21,456 nucleotides of DNA from an uncultured Collinsella sp. (GTDB lineage: Bacteria > Actinomycetota > Coriobacteriia > Coriobacteriales > Coriobacteriaceae): assembly GCA_958403395.1 (NCBI GenBank), contig CATXXF010000034.1, forward strand, positions 1 through 21,456, given 5' to 3'. This document shows positions 6,264 to 14,970 of this stretch, one piece after another. The stretch's first letter is position 1. Each line of letters begins with the position of its first letter. The position numbers and the translations under genes were made by a program. A model generated the notes under the pieces. The model made no database searches, was not told the origin of the DNA, and was given only the letters and a program-made list of their open reading frames with translations.

Positions 6264-6299
6264 AAAGGGCCGACCGCGCATCTCCGCGGTCGGCCCTTT
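6264..6299. terminator. Bidirectional intrinsic terminator
   Basis: A 15-bp perfect stem, AAAGGGCCGACCGCG with CGCGGTCGGCCCTTT, and a 6-nt loop. On the plus strand it ends in CCCTTTGCGTTT; on the minus strand it ends in CCCTTTTTA. It sits between the convergent membrane-protein gene (ends 6225) and rlmA (ends 6354), and can stop both. Confidence 0.85.
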
Positions 6300-6329
6300 G
6301 CGTTTACCCAGATAAAACCTACCAAAACA

Positions 6330-6352
6330 AACCTGTCCCTTTTTGGCAGGTT
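6330..6352 (-). terminator. Second hairpin directly after rlmA
   Basis: AACCTG (6330-6335) and CAGGTT (6347-6352) form a stem that begins one base after the rlmA stop. On the minus strand it is followed by TGTTTTGG. It precedes the stronger hairpin at 6264-6299 and could be a first, weaker terminator. The core GTCCCTTTTTGGCAG resembles the GTCCCC...GCCGAC repeats at 7248-7293. Confidence 0.5.
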
Positions 6353-6353
6353 G

Positions 6354-7169
6354 TTAGCTGTGGCGGTACTCGGCGATGATGAAGTCAATGTCGGTTTGAA
6401 GGGTGTCCAAATTTGCCAGGCGTTCTTTGTCGGAAGAGCGCGTACGGTAGTAGTACGGCGTCATCTGGAACACCGCCTCGATGTCGTCCTGGGTCTGAAG
6501 CGTAATAATCGCAGACACCCGCTGCGTTCCGACCAACTCGAGCTCGGTGGTTTTCGGCAGCTTCTCGTCGTTAAGGTACGGTGTATCGTAGAGCACTTCC
6601 TTAAGCCCAAACAGATGACGGGCACCTGGCACGACGGTGTAGAGCGAGCCCTCGGGCGCCAGCACGCGGGCAAACTCACGCTCGTTAAAGGGAGCGAAGA
6701 GCTCGGTCACCATATCGAAGGCGCCATCAGCCACGGGGATGTCCTTCATGTTGGCCACGAAGTAGGTCGCATCGCCGCGCTTGGCGGCAAGGCGCACCAT
6801 CTCTTTGCCCAGGTCGAACCCGTAAGCATCCACGCCCGGCACCGCGCCCATGGCACTGGTGTAGTAGCCCTCGCCGCAGCAAATATCGAGCAGCGTCATG
6901 GAGCCGTTCGCAGACGCTGCACGCCCAGGCACCCGCTCGCGCACCAGCTCAACCATCGTATCGCGCAACGGCGCATAGTAACCGCGGTTCAGAAAGTCAC
7001 GACGGCTGCGCGCCTGTGACTTGGGATCGCCCATAGAGTCGCCGCTCTTGGACGAGCGCAGTAGGTACAGATAGCCCTCGCGCGCACGGTCAAACCGGTG
7101 TCCGCCCGCGCATGCAGCACCGCGCTCGTTATCCACCAGTGGCTCATGGCAAACGGGACACAACAACAT
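6354..7169 (-). CDS. rlmA: 23S rRNA (guanine-N1)-methyltransferase, RlmA family
   Basis: 271 residues, as expected for RlmA. The N-terminal zinc ribbon has C4, C7, C20 and H24 (CPVC...CAGGH), followed by the family signature FDRAREGYLYLL. Next come a DPKSQARSRRDFLNRGYYAPLRD region and the SAM-binding motif LLDICCGEGYYT (93-104), with an acidic GFDLGKEM after the next strand. The family methylates N1 of a guanine in helix 35 of 23S rRNA (G745 in Gram-negatives, G748 in Gram-positives). In some species this changes sensitivity to macrolide-type drugs. Which of the two bases is used cannot be read from the sequence. The ATG at 7169 has AAGGAGTT upstream. Confidence 0.88.
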   Translation of the reverse strand: MLLCPVCHEPLVDNERGAACAGGHRFDRAREGYLYLLRSSKSGDSMGDPKSQARSRRDFLNRGYYAPLRDTMVELVRERVPGRAASANGSMTLLDICCGEGYYTSAMGAVPGVDAYGFDLGKEMVRLAAKRGDATYFVANMKDIPVADGAFDMVTELFAPFNEREFARVLAPEGSLYTVVPGARHLFGLKEVLYDTPYLNDEKLPKTTELELVGTQRVSAIITLQTQDDIEAVFQMTPYYYRTRSSDKERLANLDTLQTDIDFIIAEYRHS

Positions 7170-7247
7170 GGCAACTCCTTAGCGCGAACAACACAACGCC
7201 CACCATTGTCTCACGCCTTCTCAACCTCGTCATAGAAGAGACAGGGA

Positions 7248-7293
7248 GTGTCCCCCAGCTGCCGACAGAAAAGGAACGTCCCCAAGTGCCGAC
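7248..7293. repeat. Two degenerate direct repeats of the GTCCCC...GCCGAC type
   Basis: GTGTCCCCCAGCTGCCGAC (7248-7266) and ACGTCCCCAAGTGCCGAC (7276-7293) are similar over almost their whole length. They lie 28 bp apart in the rlmA-MATE intergenic region. They look like a decayed dispersed intergenic repeat; whether they recur in the genome cannot be seen here. Confidence 0.5.
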
Positions 7294-7361
7294 TGGTTGC
7301 ATTAGGAGTATCATCATCTGCGCAAATAAGCACGAAAGAGCATATTAGAGATTGAGAGCGT

Positions 7362-8744
7362 ATGGCTGACACCGTATCTAAGCACATTGACATGACCACC
7401 GGATCGCTGTGGCGCAATATTCCCCTGTTCGCCTTCCCCGTAGCCGCCACGAGCATCTTGGAGCAGCTGTCGAACCTCATCGCCACGGTCATCATCGGTA
7501 ATTTCTCGGGCGACCAGGGAACCCTCGCCATGGCGGCGGTCGGCTCCAATGTTCCGCTTACCAGCCTTATGCTCAACCTGTTTATTGGCATGTCGCTCGG
7601 CTCCAACGTGGTCATTGCCAACGCTATCGGCCGCAACGATCAGAACATGGTCAAACGCGCCGTCCATACCTCGATTTTAATGGCACTCGTGGGCTTCGTC
7701 GTCATCGCGCTGGGCGAGATCTTTGCCGAGCCCATGCTCGCCGCCCTCAACGTTCCCGCCGAAACCATGCCGCTCGCCTCACTCTACCTGCGCGTCTTTT
7801 TGCTCAGCATGCCCTCGATTTTGCTCTACAACTTTGAGGCCGCGATCTTCCGCTCCGTCGGCATCACCCGCATGCCGCTGCAGGCGCTTGCCGTGTCCAC
7901 CGTCCTCAACATTGGCCTGGACCTCATCTTTGTCCCCGTACTCCACTGGGGCGTCGCGGGCGTCGCCATCGCCACCGCCATCGCCTACACCGTCAGCGCC
8001 GCTACGCTCTTTATCCGCCTGCTCAAGACCGACTCCGTCGTCCGCGTCACCCTACGCGACCTGGCTATCGACCCCGTCGCCCTCAAGCGCATCGTCAAGA
8101 TCGGCCTGCCCGCCGGCATCCAAAGCGCCGTCTTTGCCGTCGCCAACATCATCATCCAGTCTGCCATCAACAGCCTGGGCACCGAGGTCATGGCGGCATC
8201 GAGCGCCGCCATGAGCCTGGAGTACGTGTGCTATAACCTGCTCAACAGCTTTAGCCAGGCTTGCACCACCTTTGTGGGACAAAACCACGGCGCCCGCCAG
8301 ATCGATCGCTGCACCAAAACGCTTAAGGTCTGCCTGGTCGAAGGCGGTATCGTTGCACTCACCACGATCATCGTTATTGTCGGCCTGGGGCGCGAGATCT
8401 TGTCGCTGTTCAACAGCGATCCCAACATCGTCTCGATCGGCTATATCCGCGTGTGCTCGATCTTCCCGGCGTACGCCTTTAGCATGTTCTACGAAAACAT
8501 GTCAGGCTACCTGCGCGGCTTTGGCATCTCGCTCACGCCCGCCCTCATCACCATGATCTGCGTCTGCGGCATCCGCTTCTATTGGGTGTTCTGCGTGTTC
8601 CCGCACTTCCGCACCTTTGCGAACATCATGATGGTCTACCCCATCAGCCTGGGCACCACGGCGTTCTTTATGGTCGTGGCGGTACTACTTTGCCACCCGG
8701 CACGCACCTATCGCGCCACCCAAGCCAAAGCGACAGCCCGCTAA
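7362..8744 (+). CDS. MATE-family multidrug/cation antiporter
   Basis: 460 residues, the family's usual length, with about twelve hydrophobic segments in two similar halves. The N-terminal half has the typical SLWRNIPLFAFPVAATSILEQL start, GNFSGDQGTLAMAAVG and a TSLMLNLFIGMSLGSNVVIANAIGR segment. The second half has IGLPAGIQSAVFAVANIIIQSAIN and ASSAAMSLEYVCYNLLNSFSQACTTFVGQNHGAR, matching the MATE pattern of a second 'GQN.GA' loop. MATE proteins export organic cations or drugs using a Na+ or H+ gradient across the cytoplasmic membrane; the substrate here is unknown. The start at 7362 has only a weak GAGAG upstream, and no convincing promoter was found. It ends 27 bp from the convergent LysR gene with no clear terminator. 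Confidence 0.92.
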   Translation: MADTVSKHIDMTTGSLWRNIPLFAFPVAATSILEQLSNLIATVIIGNFSGDQGTLAMAAVGSNVPLTSLMLNLFIGMSLGSNVVIANAIGRNDQNMVKRAVHTSILMALVGFVVIALGEIFAEPMLAALNVPAETMPLASLYLRVFLLSMPSILLYNFEAAIFRSVGITRMPLQALAVSTVLNIGLDLIFVPVLHWGVAGVAIATAIAYTVSAATLFIRLLKTDSVVRVTLRDLAIDPVALKRIVKIGLPAGIQSAVFAVANIIIQSAINSLGTEVMAASSAAMSLEYVCYNLLNSFSQACTTFVGQNHGARQIDRCTKTLKVCLVEGGIVALTTIIVIVGLGREILSLFNSDPNIVSIGYIRVCSIFPAYAFSMFYENMSGYLRGFGISLTPALITMICVCGIRFYWVFCVFPHFRTFANIMMVYPISLGTTAFFMVVAVLLCHPARTYRATQAKATAR

Positions 8745-8771
8745 ACACCGCACTCAACGCCACGCCAGTCA

Positions 8772-9638
8772 TTAATTGACAATATGCGAGCTCATATAGT
8801 CGATAAAGCGCCTCGTGGCGATAGGCATGGTGTCCCAACTGCGCCAGGCTGCCACCACGTCGCGCGAAGGAGCGTGCACGATGGGCCGCACGCGAATATC
8901 GGCTCGCATGCCCTCAACGGTACGTCGATATAGCATGCTCACGCCTAGGCCCTCCTCCACCATCGCCATGATGGTGTAGTCGTCGGTCACCTCACTCGTC
9001 ACATGCGGCGACAGGCCATGCGCCGCAAATGCATCGAGCACCAGGCTCTGTTCGCCCTCATCCAGCAGCACAAACGGCTCGGACGCCAGGTCGGCGAGTG
9101 TCACCTTTTCCTTTGCCGTCAGTGGATGCGCGGCGGGCAATAATGCTACCAACTCGTCGTGATAGACCACGCGCTTCTCGAGACCAGCGGTAAACCCGCG
9201 TGCCGTAAAGCAAAAGTCAACCACGCCATCGTGCACCCACTGGGCGTTGCGCGTGTAATCGCCCTGCTTGAGGGTAAAGTGCACGCCCGGATGCAGGGCC
9301 CCAAAGTCGCGGATCACGCGCGGCAACACGGTTCGACTCACGTTGGTAAACGTCGCAATGCGAATATCGGTCGACGAAAGCCCCAGCAGCTCCTGGCGCT
9401 TGCCCTCGAGCTCGGCCTCGGCAGTCACGATCTGGCGCAGGTACGGCAGATATTGTTTACCGTCGCGCGTAAGCGTAACGCCCTGCTTTCCGCGCTCGAT
9501 AAGCGTGGTACCCAGCTCGCGCTCGAGCGCCTTGACGGCCTGGCTCACCGCACTTTGCGTATAGCCCAGCTCGTCCGCCGCGCCCTTAAGACTGCCGCGA
9601 TCGACCACCATACAAACAATCTGATACCGCGATGTCAT
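8772..9638 (-). CDS. LysR-family transcriptional regulator
   Basis: 288 residues with the N-terminal winged helix-turn-helix of the family (RGSLKGAADELGYTQSAVSQ, then VKALERELGTTLIERG, about residues 14-50). A linker helix follows, then a periplasmic-binding-protein-like effector domain (IRIATFTNVSRTVLPRVIRDF onward, from about residue 91). The ATG at 9638 has GGAGG four bases upstream. It is divergent from the EamA transporter at 9797, the usual arrangement of a LysR regulator and its target. A dyad at 9694-9720 sits where such a protein would bind both promoters. The inducer is unknown. The C-terminal domain appears complete. Confidence 0.92.
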   Translation of the reverse strand: MTSRYQIVCMVVDRGSLKGAADELGYTQSAVSQAVKALERELGTTLIERGKQGVTLTRDGKQYLPYLRQIVTAEAELEGKRQELLGLSSTDIRIATFTNVSRTVLPRVIRDFGALHPGVHFTLKQGDYTRNAQWVHDGVVDFCFTARGFTAGLEKRVVYHDELVALLPAAHPLTAKEKVTLADLASEPFVLLDEGEQSLVLDAFAAHGLSPHVTSEVTDDYTIMAMVEEGLGVSMLYRRTVEGMRADIRVRPIVHAPSRDVVAAWRSWDTMPIATRRFIDYMSSHIVN

Positions 9639-9693
9639 CGTGCCTCCACATCAATGCAGTCGTAAAACGTTTTGCCAGCGCCTTTCGCACCTA

Positions 9694-9720
9694 CTTCAGC
9701 ATTTCTTAATCATACTGAAG
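9694..9720. promoter_or_regulatory. Candidate LysR-type operator between lysR-type gene and EamA gene
   Basis: CTTCAG-N15-CTGAAG. Its centre (9707) lies about 59 bp before the predicted EamA transcription start, where LysR activators bind. It also covers a TATGAT (9714-9709, minus strand) that could be the regulator's own -10. Both features fit activation of the neighbour with self-repression. Confidence 0.5.
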
Positions 9721-9730
9721 ATACATTCGC

Positions 9731-9759
9731 TTTACTACATCCACATCTGGGAGCAGAAT
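9731..9759 (+). promoter_or_regulatory. Likely promoter of the first EamA transporter gene
   Basis: -35 TTTACT (9731-9736) and -10 CAGAAT (9754-9759), with an exact 17-bp spacer. Each box matches the consensus at four of six positions. Weak boxes fit a promoter that needs an activator. The start would be near 9766, about 31 nt before the ATG. Confidence 0.45.
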
Positions 9760-9796
9760 CCTTTTTACGAAACCGTTCTGTAACAAAAGGAGTCCC

Positions 9797-10699
9797 ATGG
9801 ATCGCAAAAAAGCAATCGCGCTCTCATTTTCCGTTCCCGTCGCATGGGGCTTTTCGTACCCCCTTATGAAGATCGGCATGGACAGCATGACCGCCACGAG
9901 CATCGTCGCGCTACGCTGCATCATCGCCTTTGTGGTCTGCCTGCTGCTCTTCCACAAGCACGCGTTGCGCATCAACCGCGACCTTATGGTCCGTGCCGCC
10001 ATCATCGGCGCCATTATGGCAACCGAGCTCACCTGCATGTGCCTGGGCTCCAGCCTCACCTCTGCCTCCACTGCCGGCTTTTTGCAGAGCCTGACGGTCG
10101 TAATCGTGCCGTTTGCCAACGCCGCTCTGCTGCGCCGCGCCCCCGAGCGCAAAGTGCTCGTCGGCACCGCCATCGTCACCTGCGGTATGTTGCTGCTCTC
10201 GGGCGCCGACTTCACTAGCCTGAACCCGGGCGCGCTCATCATGCTGCTCTCCGCCTTTGTCTACGCCGGACACATCATTGTCGCCAAGCGGTTTGTCGAA
10301 AAAGTCGATCCGCTGTCCCTGGGCATTTGGCAGCTGGGCTTTGGCGGCCTGTTCTCGGGCATTGCCGCATGCGTCTTTGGCGGTTTCACACTTCCCAGCA
10401 CGCCCAGCGAGGTCGTGGTCGTCGTCGCGCTCGCACTCATCTGCTCTGCCTACGGCTTTATCACCCAGACACTCGTGCAGCCCCACGTGCCTGCCGAAAC
10501 CACCGGTTTCGCCTTCTCGCTCGAGCCGGTATGCTCCGGCGTCTTCTCGTTCTTCCTGGTCGGCGAGGTCCTGAGCCCCATCGCCTTCTTTGGCGCCGCA
10601 CTCATCCTCAGCGGCGTCATGGTGGCAACCGTCGAGCTTCCGCGCCTCCGCGCACATGGACAGGCTCGCATGGCAGGAGCGCCCGAGCACGTCTCGTAG
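9797..10699 (+). CDS. EamA/DMT-family transporter (first of two)
   Basis: 300 residues with about ten hydrophobic segments, formed by two EamA repeats. The first begins at IALSFSVPVAWGFSYPLMKIG with the family's 'W.....p..k' pattern; the second begins at PGALIMLLSAFVYAGHIIVAKRF. The C-terminal repeat ends with the usual SLEPVCSGVFSFFLVGEVLSP stretch. These proteins are secondary transporters of small metabolites or amino acids in the cytoplasmic membrane; direction and substrate are unknown. The ATG at 9797 has AAAAGGAG seven bases upstream. It is divergent from the LysR gene, which probably controls it, so a metabolite-responsive exporter is a reasonable guess. Confidence 0.9.
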   Translation: MDRKKAIALSFSVPVAWGFSYPLMKIGMDSMTATSIVALRCIIAFVVCLLLFHKHALRINRDLMVRAAIIGAIMATELTCMCLGSSLTSASTAGFLQSLTVVIVPFANAALLRRAPERKVLVGTAIVTCGMLLLSGADFTSLNPGALIMLLSAFVYAGHIIVAKRFVEKVDPLSLGIWQLGFGGLFSGIAACVFGGFTLPSTPSEVVVVVALALICSAYGFITQTLVQPHVPAETTGFAFSLEPVCSGVFSFFLVGEVLSPIAFFGAALILSGVMVATVELPRLRAHGQARMAGAPEHVS

Positions 10700-10787
10700 A
10701 CCCCGCTCTTCATACAGCCGCGGCATAAAGGCAACCGGTGCGCCTTTACAATAGATGCCAACAGAGCATCTGACGTAAAGGAGCGCC

Positions 10788-11513
10788 ATGGACGCCGCGA
10801 TCCGCGACCGCAACATAGCAAATTGGTTGGGCGATGCACCGCAGCCGGTACGTAACACTACGAACCAGCTGCTCGAGCGCATCGCCCTTTTGCGTGCCGA
10901 GCAGACTATCTACCCGGCACAAGACGACATCCTCAATGCCCTCGCCTACACGCCAGTCAACCAGGTCAAGGTTGTCATCTTGGGTCAAGACCCCTATCAC
11001 GGACCCAACCAGGCCATGGGGCTGTCGTTCTCGGTCCCCGCGACGCAAACCAAGTTGCCGCCGAGCCTGCGCAACATCTACAAGGAACTCAATGCCGATC
11101 TGGACTGCCCTATTCCCGCCACAGGAGATTTAACGCCATGGGCACAACAGGGCGTCCTGCTTCTCAACACTACGCTCACCGTGCGCGAGCATGCCGCGAA
11201 CTCGCACGCGAAACTGGGCTGGAGCACGCTCACCGACTACGTTATCGAACGCTGCTGCCAGCTGCCCCAACCGGTTGTCTTTTTGGCATGGGGCCGCTTT
11301 GCCCAGCAGATGGTCGAAGGTAAGCTCGTCGCGACCGGCGCGGGCAAGGCAACCGGCAAGTTCTGTCTGGCCTCCACGCACCCCTCGCCGCTTTCGGCCA
11401 ACCGCGCCACGGCAGAACTCCCCGCCTTTATGGGGTCGCGTCCCTTCTCGGCAGCCAATCAGCTACTCGAACAGCACGGCTCGACCCCCGTCAACTGGAC
11501 TTGCCTCGGCTAA
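10788..11513 (+). CDS. ung: Uracil-DNA glycosylase
   Basis: 241 residues of family-1 UDG. The catalytic water-activating motif GQDPYHG carries D68. LLLNTTLTVREHAANSH (from about 124) is the uracil-recognition and Asn strand. The DNA-intercalation loop HPSPLSANR holds H198. The enzyme removes uracil from DNA, starting base-excision repair. All key residues are present, and the length is near the usual 220-230. The ATG at 10788 has AAAGGAG six bases upstream. A TACAAT at 10747-10752 may be its -10, though no good -35 is 17 bp above. It starts 88 bp after the EamA gene, so separate transcription is likely. A hairpin terminator follows at 11533-11558. Confidence 0.96.
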   Translation: MDAAIRDRNIANWLGDAPQPVRNTTNQLLERIALLRAEQTIYPAQDDILNALAYTPVNQVKVVILGQDPYHGPNQAMGLSFSVPATQTKLPPSLRNIYKELNADLDCPIPATGDLTPWAQQGVLLLNTTLTVREHAANSHAKLGWSTLTDYVIERCCQLPQPVVFLAWGRFAQQMVEGKLVATGAGKATGKFCLASTHPSPLSANRATAELPAFMGSRPFSAANQLLEQHGSTPVNWTCLG

Positions 11514-11532
11514 AAATCGATACATCAAAAAT

Positions 11533-11558
11533 GCGCCCGACGGCTTTCCATCGGGCGC
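11533..11558. terminator. Bidirectional terminator between ung and SDR gene
   Basis: GCGCCCGA (11533-11540) pairs with TCGGGCGC (11551-11558). Inside, after one mismatch, GG pairs with CC around a CTTT loop. GTTTCC follows on the plus strand and ATTTTTGATG on the minus strand. It sits between the convergent ung (ends 11513) and SDR (ends 11564) genes. Confidence 0.75.
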
Positions 11559-11563
11559 GTTTC

Positions 11564-12244
11564 CTATTCGGGCCAAATAAATTGTGTGCGGCCGGCCTCG
11601 CCGCCATCAATCAGCAGGCTCTGCCCGGTCATAAACCGATTGGTCACGCCCACAAAGTAGATCCACTCGGCAATCTCTTGGGCGGTGGCCCAGCGTTTAA
11701 GCGGCGTGAGCTCCATAATCTGGTTCCACAGGTGCTCGTCTTCCATCACGCAACGGTTGAGCGGCGTGATAACGCCGCCCGGGTCCACACTGTTGGCGAT
11801 GGCCTGCGGTGCCAGGCGGTTTGCAAGGTTCTTGGTGTAGGCGATAACGCCGCCCTTGCTGGCGGCATAGGCGGGAAACTCCGATCCAGTATGCCCGCTC
11901 GCCGACCCCACATTGACCACGGATTGGATAGCCGGCACCGGCTTGGCGGCAAGCCCCTCCCCCACAAAAGCGTAGCGCTCGGTCACGTTGATGGTGCCAC
12001 ACAGGTTGGCGGCGATATCGTCGGCCGAATCCTGCGTACCGGCAACGTTCACGATCACTTGGGGTTCAAGGTCGCCTGGAAACGAGCCCGGCTCGCGGAC
12101 ATCAACAATCAGATGGCGGTAGCGCTCGTGTTCGATCGACGCCGGCAGCAGATCAAAGCCCACGACCTCGTGGCCCTCGTCCAAAAAGCGCTGCACGCAT
12201 GCGGCTCCGATACCGCCCGAAGCACCCGTGATCAAAACCCGCAT
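11564..12244 (-). CDS. Short-chain dehydrogenase/reductase (SDR)
   Basis: 226 residues, a compact classical SDR. The cofactor motif is TGASGGIG (6-13). D31 at the end of the second strand favours NAD(H) over NADP(H). NVAG (66-69) is the structural motif. The catalytic set is S114 or S116 in NVGSASGHTG, Y126 and K130 in YAASK. The active site is thus intact. After it come the expected DPGGV and a C-terminal FMTGQSLLIDGG. Substrate is not predictable; hydroxysteroid or 3-oxoacyl substrates are options in gut Coriobacteriia but nothing here selects one. The ATG at 12244 has AAGGAG upstream. It begins 9 bp after the transporter gene at 12254, so the two are probably one transcript under the riboswitch-like leader at 12990-13032. 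Confidence 0.9.
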   Translation of the reverse strand: MRVLITGASGGIGAACVQRFLDEGHEVVGFDLLPASIEHERYRHLIVDVREPGSFPGDLEPQVIVNVAGTQDSADDIAANLCGTINVTERYAFVGEGLAAKPVPAIQSVVNVGSASGHTGSEFPAYAASKGGVIAYTKNLANRLAPQAIANSVDPGGVITPLNRCVMEDEHLWNQIMELTPLKRWATAQEIAEWIYFVGVTNRFMTGQSLLIDGGEAGRTQFIWPE

Positions 12245-12253
12245 ACTTGCTCC

Positions 12254-12976
12254 TTAGGCGGTTGCGTGGCGCTCGAGGTACTCGGAGCCCACATTCTCGC
12301 GCTCCCAGCCACGCACGACCTTGTAGCCCACGGGGCTCAGGAAGACCTCGCACAGCAGCTCGGCAACAGCGCCCGTCAGCGAGCACATGAGGACTTGCAC
12401 CCAGGTCCAGCCGAAGAACGTGTGGCTCACCACAATGGCAAAGACCAGATTGTCGATAAACTGGCCAACACCCGTGGACACATAGGAGCGGAAGGCAAAG
12501 CTCGCAAAGTTATTCTTTTTGAGCATACGGCCGAGCGACTGGTTGAGCGTGGAGTTAACCACGGCAGAAACGAGCATTGCCAGCGAAGAGCCAAGCACCA
12601 CGTACCAGGTGCCGCCGATAGTGGCGTTAAGGGCAGTGTTGACCTCGATCATGCCCGTGTCGTAGTAGGCGCCCCACATGCCGGGCGTGAGCGAGCATGC
12701 CCAAAAGCACAGGCTCACGGCCAAGTTGACCAGCAGCGCGAGGATAGAGATTTTGATGGATGCCTTGGCGCCAAAGCGCTTGCAGATCATGTCCTGGCAC
12801 AAAAACGAAACCCAGCTCACCACAAAGCCGCAGTCGAGTGCCAGATACGGCAGGCTGATGAGCTCTTTGTTGGCCAGCAGGTTCATCATGATGACGCTCA
12901 CGAAAAACAGCGAAACCGTTGCCGCGGGAATGCTCCGCAACAGGACCTTGTAGTCCTCCATGACCTTCTTGATCAT
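12254..12976 (-). CDS. VUT-family (YhhQ-type) queuosine precursor transporter
   Basis: 240 residues with about six hydrophobic segments. The sequence SVIMMNLLANKELI, followed by YLALDCGFVVSWVSFLCQDMICKRFG, matches the VUT/YhhQ (COG1738) pattern of a membrane protein with an acidic 'D....' segment and a conserved arginine-glycine turn. The later segment FRSYVSTGVGQFIDNLVFAIV has the family's 'R......g...D' motif. YhhQ imports queuosine precursors (preQ0/preQ1) into the cell in E. coli; specificity here is inferred from family and from a preQ1-I-like leader directly upstream. The ATG at 12976 has AAAGGAG six bases upstream. The SDR gene follows after 9 bp. Confidence 0.8.
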   Translation of the reverse strand: MIKKVMEDYKVLLRSIPAATVSLFFVSVIMMNLLANKELISLPYLALDCGFVVSWVSFLCQDMICKRFGAKASIKISILALLVNLAVSLCFWACSLTPGMWGAYYDTGMIEVNTALNATIGGTWYVVLGSSLAMLVSAVVNSTLNQSLGRMLKKNNFASFAFRSYVSTGVGQFIDNLVFAIVVSHTFFGWTWVQVLMCSLTGAVAELLCEVFLSPVGYKVVRGWERENVGSEYLERHATA

Positions 12977-12989
12977 TATGTACTCCTTT

Positions 12990-13032
12990 GGTTTTAGGTT
13001 TAACGAGCAGGATATCGAACCCGAACTGCTCG
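12990..13032 (-). promoter_or_regulatory. Candidate preQ1-I-like riboswitch
   Basis: In transcript order: stem arm CGAGCAG (13032-13026), then UUC, GGGUU, a short loop CGAUAUC, and the matching arm CUGCUCG (13010-13004). After this comes an A-rich tail UUAAACCUAAAACC that can pair with GGGUU as a pseudoknot (AACCU). The AAAGGAG ribosome site of the transporter gene follows at once. Stem, UUC, second helix, stem, A-rich tail is the preQ1-I layout. The exact ligand-contact bases were not proven, and the stem is longer than usual. Confidence 0.5.
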
Positions 13033-13061
13033 GACGCCCCGGTCTTGAGACGACGGTGGGT

Positions 13062-13090
13062 ATAATAGCCGCTCACACGGCATAAGGCAA
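13062..13090 (-). promoter_or_regulatory. Promoter of the VUT transporter-SDR transcript
   Basis: -35 TTGCCT (13090-13085) and -10 TATTAT (13067-13062) with a 17-bp spacer, on the minus strand. Matches to consensus are 4/6 and 5/6. Transcription would start near 13055, putting the whole riboswitch-like element in the leader. Confidence 0.7.
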
Positions 13091-13095
13091 GCAAA

Positions 13096-13127
13096 CGGCG
13101 CGGCAGCCCCGCAGGACCACCGCGCCG
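13096..13127 (-). terminator. Terminator of prfC
   Basis: CGGCGCGG (13096-13103) pairs with CCGCGCCG (13120-13127), a GC-only 8-bp stem. On the minus strand it is followed by TTTGCTTGCCTT. It lies 5 bp after the prfC stop (13133). The T-rich tail overlaps the -35 box of the next promoter. Confidence 0.7.
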
Positions 13128-13132
13128 ATGCG

Positions 13133-14746
<1,614 letters not shown>

Positions 14747-14885
14747 GCGGATCCTTTCTTGCATTGAGTGCATTACGTCGTTGTAACCGCATTATTGTAG
14801 CCGCGAAATCCCGCTCTAGGGCACCTATCAGGACAAATTCATCAGTTGGGGCCTAGGTAGCAGTCGATGGTGGCACTCCGCAGCA
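14747..14885. other. Upstream region of prfC, no gene
   Basis: First part of the 391-bp gene-free stretch 14747-15137. It holds the prfC leader and a -10-like TACAAT on the minus strand (14799-14794), with only a weak -35. Between about 14815 and 14885 I see no ORF, RNA gene or strong repeat. Confidence 0.5.
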
Positions 14886-14950
14886 GTTTGTCTCGATCTG
14901 TAACATCTAGACGGTTTTTGAACCTCTTCCTGTTACAGATTTAGACAAAC
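14886..14950. repeat. Long palindrome, copy 1 (20-bp arms, 25-bp loop)
   Basis: GTTTGTCTCGATCTGTAACA (14886-14905) and its near-inverse at 14931-14950 match at 18 of 20 positions around a 25-bp spacer. The inner 10 bp, ATCTGTAACA / TGTTACAGAT, are exact and identical to those of copy 2. The spacer itself holds GGTT-TTTG-AACC. Confidence 0.85.
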
Positions 14951-14970
14951 AGGTGGGGCCCGCCAGCAAA

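Noticed and set aside
9911..10882. 323-codon open frame on the minus strand
   Set aside because: Opposite the EamA gene and the start of ung; low-complexity Glu/Asp/Gly/His sequence with no domain.
11501..12997. 498-codon open frame on the plus strand
   Set aside because: It lies opposite the SDR and VUT genes, has no ribosome site or recognisable domain, and is His/Arg/Gln-rich. It is a shadow frame.
13061..13066. Perfect TATAAT on the plus strand
   Set aside because: No plus-strand gene lies downstream and prfC is on the minus strand. It is the overlapping mirror of the minus-strand -10 TATTAT, which has a fitting -35 and a gene below it.
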